This document shows, in pieces, positions 59,703-64,000 of a DNA stretch of 64,000 nucleotides. Below the pieces are notes generated by a model. It did not search any database and was not told the origin of the DNA. It saw nothing but the letters and a program-made list of their open reading frames with translations. The stretch covers positions 180,402-244,401 of the forward strand of contig NZ_MUNY01000048.1 of the NCBI RefSeq assembly GCF_002002735.1. Reading direction: 5' to 3'. Position 1 is the first letter of the stretch, and every line of letters starts with the position of its first letter. The translations under genes were made by a program, and so were the position numbers. Origin of the DNA: Algoriphagus sp. A40. Lineage in GTDB: Bacteria > Bacteroidota > Bacteroidia > Cytophagales > Cyclobacteriaceae.

Positions 59703-61157
59703 ATGAGATCATGGTTTTTGTACTTTGTCGCGGTTTTTGCTTTTTGGAATTGCACTGGTCCCAAAGGAAACAAACCCGAGCTACAGGACTCCAAGCCCAA
59801 TGTGGTCTTTATCCTTGCCGATGATTTGGGCTATGGGGACCTTGGTTTTTTGGGGCAAAAATACATTGAAACCCCAAATATCGACCGTCTGGCTAAGGAA
59901 GGGATGTTTTTTACCCGGCATTATTCGGGTTCTCCGGTCTGTGCTCCATCCCGATCAACACTTCTGACCGGCCTACACACCGGCCATACCCCGATCCGCG
60001 GAAATTCGGAAGTGCAGCCTGAGGGGCAGCTTCCCCTGACTGATTCGATCCAAACCCTAAGCAAGATTTTCCAAGATGCGGGCTACGTCACCGGGGCTTT
60101 TGGGAAGTGGGGCTTGGGAATGAACGGAACCACCGGTCAGCCTTCAAATCAGGGTTTTGATTCGTTTTACGGGTATTTGTGCCAGCGCTATGCTCATCGA
60201 TATTTTCCGGCTTACCTCTGGGAGAATCAGGAAAAAGTGGAGCTGCCCGGCAATGATTGGACCAATAAAGTCACTTATGCGCCGGATTTGATCCAGGAGA
60301 AAACCTTGGAATTCATCGAAGGAAATCAGTCCAAGCCGTTTTTTCTTTTTATGCCGATCGTCATGCCCCATGCGGAACTAGTGGTACCGGACGATGAAAT
60401 TTTCCAAAAATACCGAACCAAATTTGGAGATGAACAGGTCCACACCGCTCCAAAAAGAGGAGATTATGGGCCGGAAATGAACATTCCTGGTTACCAATCA
60501 CAGCCTTTTCCTCATGCAACTCATGCCGCCATGGTGGAGCGGATCGACAGGATCGTGGGAGAGGTCATAGTCAAACTCGAGGAGCTTGGACTTTCCCAAA
60601 ACACAATCGTAGTATTCACCTCGGACAATGGAGCACATCGCGAGGGCGGCGCAGATCCGGACTTTTTTGATTCAAACGGGCCATTTCGGGGATTCAAAAG
60701 AGATCTATATGATGGGGGCATACATGTGCCGATGATCGTCAAGTGGCCAGGCAAGGTACTGGCGGGAAGTACTTCTGACCATGTCTCCGCATTTTGGGAT
60801 TGGTTGCCAACTTTTGTTGGGATCTTGGGTGAAAAGGAACCCGATGGGATTGACGGGATTTCTTTTTTACCAAGCCTACTCGGAGAAAAGAATCAACCCT
60901 TTCATGACCACCTGTATTGGGAATTTCATGAATTGGAAGGACGACAGGCGGTACTGAAAGACGGATGGAAGCTGGTGAAATATCAGGTGAAAGACTCCAT
61001 TAAAATCACGGTTGAGCTCTACAATCTGGACGACGATCCTGGAGAGTTAAAAGATCTGGCAGCCCAAAATCCTGAGAAAGTTGCAGAACTAGAAGGCTTG
61101 GTGAAAAAGGCACATCTTCCAAATCCGATTTTCAAGCTTTTTCCTGAAGAAAAATAA
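59703..61157 (+). CDS. Sulfatase (formylglycine-dependent), lipoprotein
   Basis: A 484-residue protein with a lipoprotein signal (VAVFAFWNCTGPKG, Cys17). VVFILADDLGYGDLGFL holds the metal-site aspartates. SPVCAPSRSTLLTG contains the C-x-P-S-R motif with Cys80, to be converted to formylglycine. FTSDNGAHREGGADPDFF and FRGFKRDLYDGGIHVPMI match the S1 sulfatase family. It removes sulfate esters from a carbohydrate or other substrate in the periplasm. No maturase gene is in the window. Its 3' end overlaps the convergent broken toxin gene by 26 bases. Confidence 0.92.
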   Translation: MRSWFLYFVAVFAFWNCTGPKGNKPELQDSKPNVVFILADDLGYGDLGFLGQKYIETPNIDRLAKEGMFFTRHYSGSPVCAPSRSTLLTGLHTGHTPIRGNSEVQPEGQLPLTDSIQTLSKIFQDAGYVTGAFGKWGLGMNGTTGQPSNQGFDSFYGYLCQRYAHRYFPAYLWENQEKVELPGNDWTNKVTYAPDLIQEKTLEFIEGNQSKPFFLFMPIVMPHAELVVPDDEIFQKYRTKFGDEQVHTAPKRGDYGPEMNIPGYQSQPFPHATHAAMVERIDRIVGEVIVKLEELGLSQNTIVVFTSDNGAHREGGADPDFFDSNGPFRGFKRDLYDGGIHVPMIVKWPGKVLAGSTSDHVSAFWDWLPTFVGILGEKEPDGIDGISFLPSLLGEKNQPFHDHLYWEFHELEGRQAVLKDGWKLVKYQVKDSIKITVELYNLDDDPGELKDLAAQNPEKVAELEGLVKKAHLPNPIFKLFPEEK

Positions 61158-61559
61158 ACTCAGTCGGAGTAATCACCCGTTGCGGTTCTGAAATTAATTT
61201 GTAATCTTTTTTATTTCGGGTAAGGAAAAAATCAAATTCCCCCTCCATGGCTGTGAAGTACTGAACAGCATCCTCCTTGTCGTTGATGGGAGAAATCATG
61301 GCCTTGAGAAACGTGCTTTTTTTGAAGTGTCCAACCAATGACAAGATTTTAAAAATGCGGTGAGTTTAATTTCCCAATTTGAAAGCTTGTAGGTCTGACT
61401 GCTTAAATAAATAAGGTTTAAGATCGAACATGAAGAAATCGAAAAAGACACCTCCTCAAGGCTATGGAGCGTGAGAAGCCGCTTTGATTGGACACTGAAG
61501 GGTTCCCTTCCGGAGACTAAATCAAACGCTACATCAGTATCCAGGAAAAGATCAGCCAT
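61132..61559 (-). pseudogene. PIN domain toxin, VapC-like, frameshifted
   Basis: The first part, from ATG at 61559, reads ADLFLDTDVAFDLVSGREPF through LSNWEIKLTAFLK. It then goes out of frame (SCHWLDTSKKARFSRP, stop). The second part, LSLVGHFKKSTFLKAMISPI, NDKEDAVQYFTAMEGEFDFF, LTRNKKDYKLISEPQRVITP, continues in another frame to 61132. Restoring one base in the T/A run near 61350 joins them into a normal PIN protein of about 140 residues. Real inactivation or a homopolymer sequencing error are both possible. Its antitoxin gene upstream is intact. Confidence 0.82.
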
Positions 61560-61806
61560 ATTTCTCTTTCAAATAGTTTGCGATCTGAATCTTATCGTTT
61601 CCCAAATCCTGAACTGGAGGGTCTTTCTCAATTAAACCCAATAGTTCTTTAGAATGTTGAGTGAAATCTTCAATCTCCTCTCCTTCAATCAGAGATTTCA
61701 AAAAATCCTCAAAAAGTAAAGACAAGGATTTTCCTTCAAGTTTGGAGTACTTTTCTGCAGTCTTGGCAAGCTTTTCATTCACGGAAACACTGACTCGGGT
61801 TTTCAT
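61552..61806 (-). CDS. DUF6364-type antitoxin
   Basis: An 84-residue protein: MKTRVSVSVNEKLAKTAEKY, LEGKSLSLLFEDFLKSLIEG (ribbon-helix-helix-like), ending NDKIQIANYLKEKYG, the same tail type as the antitoxin at 13521-13769 (GDYLEEKYR). It overlaps the downstream toxin gene by 8 bases. With the toxin frameshifted, it may be an orphan antitoxin. Confidence 0.78.
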   Translation of the reverse strand: MKTRVSVSVNEKLAKTAEKYSKLEGKSLSLLFEDFLKSLIEGEEIEDFTQHSKELLGLIEKDPPVQDLGNDKIQIANYLKEKYG

Positions 61807-61847
61807 GGCGTTTTTCTTTGAATTTATAAATTATTTGCCTGAAAAAT

Positions 61848-61875
61848 AAAACGGGAACCCGTAGGTCCCCGTTTT
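61848..61875 (-). terminator. Terminator after GNAT gene
   Basis: Stem AAAACGGGAAC / GTCCCCGTTTT with one mismatch, followed on the minus strand by a T-rich stretch. It is 61 bases past the stop of the gene at 61937. Confidence 0.65.
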
Positions 61876-61936
61876 CCTTACCCAATCATTTACTTATTAC
61901 CCTATAAGTATCAGGAAATTACATTTGGAAATAGGC

Positions 61937-62518
61937 TTAACTGTCCTTCTCTGACCTGCTTTTGGAGTTTTCCCAATCCAAGGCTACAATAGCCCAATTC
62001 TGGGTGTTGTCTGAGAACTCTTGAATGATCTCAAATCCCACACGCTGATGTGCTTTGATGGACCGGACGTTGGAGACAGCTATCTCTGTAATCGCAAAGT
62101 CAAACCTCCCTGAAAACATTTCTCCATACGCGGCATACATCCTGTCAAACACTCCCTGTCCCCGGTAATTTTTGTCTATGCAGATTTGGCCGATTACCAG
62201 ATAATTGTAATCTGATACAGGTTTTCCTCCAAAATTCAATTTGTCAAACTGTTCAAACATTGGAACAAGCACAGGGATCAAGGCTTTGGAAGCTTTGGTC
62301 ATGGCCAAAATATACCCTACCACTTTTTCATCGTCTTTTGCGATCAGGTGTCGGGCAATGGTGTTCATGGAGGCAAGTTGGTCCATGCTGTGATGGACAG
62401 TCACAAATCCCTGCGCTTCTTTTTCTGATTCAGAGATATTCTGGAGAAGATTTCTGGACTGAAGGGATAAGATTCCTTCCAGTTCTTCAGGAGTTTCAGC
62501 CGATTTGAAAAGTATCAT
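61937..62518 (-). CDS. GNAT family N-acetyltransferase
   Basis: A 193-residue protein with the acetyl-CoA site GQICIDKNYRGQGVFDRMYA (Q/R-x-x-G-x-G/A type) at about residues 110-130 and IAVSNVRSIKAHQRVGFEII near the C-terminus, both diagnostic of the GNAT fold. The N-terminal half includes TIARHLIAKDDEKVVGYILA. It acetylates an amine of unknown identity in the cytoplasm. Single gene. Confidence 0.85.
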   Translation of the reverse strand: MILFKSAETPEELEGILSLQSRNLLQNISESEKEAQGFVTVHHSMDQLASMNTIARHLIAKDDEKVVGYILAMTKASKALIPVLVPMFEQFDKLNFGGKPVSDYNYLVIGQICIDKNYRGQGVFDRMYAAYGEMFSGRFDFAITEIAVSNVRSIKAHQRVGFEIIQEFSDNTQNWAIVALDWENSKSRSEKDS

Positions 62519-62654
62519 CTGATGTAATTTTCCGGCAATCTAGCCGAAAAAGTTTCTATTTTTCAGATTGAATAAAGGCATCGACCATTTATCCTAATCC
62601 AAAAAGATTCAGACCGAAATTGATTAGTTTTATTCCCCAACCCAAAACAACTCC

Positions 62655-63017
62655 ATGAAATTCAACAAGTATTATTTCGGCCTGTGGTTTCTCCTTTTTG
62701 GCCTCTTTGCTTATTGGCAATTCAACGATCCTGATCCTGAAGTTTGGATAAGTATCTATGGTGCTGCTATGGTTTTTTGCCTTCTGGGAATGAGGGGGAT
62801 TTTCCCCAAAATACCCCTAACTGTCGTGGTTGTTCTTTGTGTTCTAGGGGCGATTTATATGTTTCCAGGAGGAGTTGGAGATTGGATCGTTGACGAATGG
62901 GCTCAAAAGGATCTCACGATGAAGACCCCTCAAATGGAAGAGAACCGTGAAACTTTCGGATTGCTTACCATTGCCTTGGTTCTAAGTCCAGCCTTGTACA
63001 AAGCTTGGAAGAAATAA
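62655..63017 (+). CDS. Transmembrane 220 (TMEM220) family protein
   Basis: A 120-residue protein with four hydrophobic segments: YYFGLWFLLFGLFAYWQFND, WISIYGAAMVFCLLG, PLTVVVVLCVLGAIYMF and FGLLTIALVLSPALY. The FAYWQFNDPDPEVWISIYG stretch is the hallmark of the TMEM220 family, small membrane proteins of unknown function in bacteria and animals. It precedes the NIPSNAP gene by 61 bp in the same direction. Confidence 0.85.
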   Translation: MKFNKYYFGLWFLLFGLFAYWQFNDPDPEVWISIYGAAMVFCLLGMRGIFPKIPLTVVVVLCVLGAIYMFPGGVGDWIVDEWAQKDLTMKTPQMEENRETFGLLTIALVLSPALYKAWKK

Positions 63018-63078
63018 TCTTTTCTACTGATTCTCTTAAATCCAGATCATAAACTAACAAATCAAACCCATTAAACTG

Positions 63079-63822
63079 ATGAAAAAACTTCTAACCTTAA
63101 TTATTACCATGCTGATCACTGTCAGCCTTTTTGCCCAGCAGGGCATCAAGTCCAAGTATTTTGAAATGCGGACATACACCGCATCAGAGGGGAAAATGCC
63201 CGATCTGATCAAGCGGTTTCAGGATCATACCCTAAAGCTTTTCAAGAAAAACGGGATCGAAAATGTCGCTTATTTTGTCTCTGAAGAAAACCCGGACAAG
63301 ACCCTGACATTCATTCTAGGCTATCCTGATCAAGCCTCCAGAGATGTGCTTTGGAACAAGTTTGCCAACGATCCGGAATGGGTAGCGGCTCATAAGGCCT
63401 CTGAGGCAAACGGACCTTTGGTACAAAAAGTAGATCAGGTCTTTATGGTTTGGGCCAATGACCTCAACGACCATAAAAAACCGAAACCAAGCGGAATTTT
63501 CCAGTTGAGAACCTACCATTGCTTTCCCGGTAAAATCGAAAATATTCAAACCCGCTTCCGGGATCATACCCGGGATTTGTTTGAAAAGCAAGGGCTCAAA
63601 AATTATCCCTATTGGCTGACAGTGGAAAAAGACGGTGCTCAGCCAAAGCTGGTTTACCTCCTTGGCCATGAAAACAAGGTGGAATTCAATGCTGCTTTTG
63701 ACCGGTTCAGAGTGGATCCTGAGTGGGTAAAAGTCCGTGATGAATCAGAAGCTTCCGGAAAAATCGTGGAGAAAGTGGATGCGGTTTTCTACAAAACTTT
63801 GCCTTTTTCTCCGATGAAATAA
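63079..63822 (+). CDS. NIPSNAP family exported protein, two tandem domains
   Basis: A 247-residue protein with a signal peptide (LLTLIITMLITVSLFAQQG). Two NIPSNAP (dimeric alpha-beta barrel) domains follow: FEMRTYTASEGKMPDLIKRF (from residue 27) and FQLRTYHCFPGKIENIQTRF (from about 141), each ending in NDPEWVAAHKASEANG- or VDPEWVKVRDESEASG-like segments and a VDQVFM/VDAVFY strand. The activity of the family is unknown. Likely co-transcribed with the TMEM220 gene. Confidence 0.88.
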   Translation: MKKLLTLIITMLITVSLFAQQGIKSKYFEMRTYTASEGKMPDLIKRFQDHTLKLFKKNGIENVAYFVSEENPDKTLTFILGYPDQASRDVLWNKFANDPEWVAAHKASEANGPLVQKVDQVFMVWANDLNDHKKPKPSGIFQLRTYHCFPGKIENIQTRFRDHTRDLFEKQGLKNYPYWLTVEKDGAQPKLVYLLGHENKVEFNAAFDRFRVDPEWVKVRDESEASGKIVEKVDAVFYKTLPFSPMK

Positions 63823-63935
63823 CGAGAATTGGAAAATTGGAATATTCTAAAATTGAAAGATTCGGTTGTCACCCTGAGTCTTAAATATTCCGGGAACATA
63901 CAAAAAGGAAATGACGGGGTTAACTTAGCCTTATC

Positions 63936-64000
63936 CTAAACAGTTTGGCCGCCTTCGTGATAGTGCACCTGCCTGTCGCTGAGTATGGTTCCGTTGAACT
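63936..64000 (-). CDS. 3' end of a minus-strand gene (runs off window)
   Basis: The minus-strand frame reads FNGTILSDRQVHYHEGGQTV then a stop at 63936. The composition looks protein-like, and the two other minus frames end in low-quality sequence. Too short to name a family. Confidence 0.35.
   Translation of the reverse strand, partial: FNGTILSDRQVHYHEGGQTV

Overview
The window comes from a member of the Bacteroidota, most likely a Cyclobacteriaceae-type (Algoriphagus/Cyclobacterium-like) environmental bacterium. The evidence is a SusC/SusD pair, many Tat- or lipoprotein-exported catabolic enzymes, DUF1593, DUF1080 and DUF2911 proteins, PVC-type c-type cytochrome proteins, Gfo/Idh/MocA oxidoreductases, sugar-phosphate-isomerase TIM barrels, weak ribosome binding sites and moderate GC. 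No rRNA, tRNA, CRISPR array or complete transposon was seen. Assignments come from reading translated sequence and motifs; no database search was run.

Layout. 1-5.5 kb: a truncated TIM-barrel gene, a lipoprotein, a DoxX protein, the relic of a DUF1593 gene, an inserted-looking segment with two poorly characterised genes and an attC-like hairpin, an intact DUF1593 gene and an NAD(P)-binding protein. 5.6-17.5 kb: a carboxylesterase, a two-subunit molybdenum hydroxylase (IorB/IorA type), small exported proteins, an acetyltransferase, an AraC regulator, a PIN/DUF6364 toxin-antitoxin pair, an FG-GAP protein, and a GlxA-type regulator followed by a DJ-1/PfpI protein with a metal-binding N-terminus. 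17.6-34.5 kb: a carbohydrate-oxidation region with a four-part SGNH/propeller/HEAT/cytochrome protein divergent from SusC-SusD, a second cytochrome lipoprotein overlapping a DUF1080 (3-keto-glycoside hydrolase-type) gene, then DUF4432, a cupin, a TIM-barrel isomerase and a Gfo/Idh oxidoreductase. 34.5-43.9 kb: hemolysin III, DUF5009, a sulfurtransferase, DUF2911, a phosphate transporter carrying a PDZ domain with its DUF47 partner, another exported TIM barrel, an NHL-repeat protein, a roughly 100-bp tandem repeat, a broken four-helix-bundle gene and a VOC protein. 43.9-56.2 kb: a RelE/ParE-like pair and a complete L-rhamnose locus. 56.5-64 kb: a Gfo/Idh protein, two DnaA-box sequences, a large apparently structured non-coding RNA, a third DUF1593 copy, a sulfatase, a frameshifted PIN toxin with its antitoxin, GNAT, TMEM220 and NIPSNAP proteins.

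How it works together. The rhamnose locus reads as a full route: NCS1-type permease, L-rhamnose isomerase, FGGY kinase, and a fused rhamnulose-1-phosphate aldolase/dehydrogenase giving DHAP and L-lactate, with LutABC taking lactate to pyruvate; a GntR regulator with a sugar-binding-type effector domain sits inside. The SusCD/cytochrome/DUF1080/TIM-barrel/Gfo-Idh set fits oxidative (3-keto) glycoside breakdown, substrate unknown. A recurrent AGGACAG-type element with 10-bp spacing occurs in the control regions of both systems.

The strongest unexplained signal is at about 58.03-58.69 kb: 650 bases without a gene whose plus strand folds into many hairpins capped by UUCG, CUCG and GNRA loops, with an internally duplicated three-hairpin module and a terminator-like hairpin at its end.
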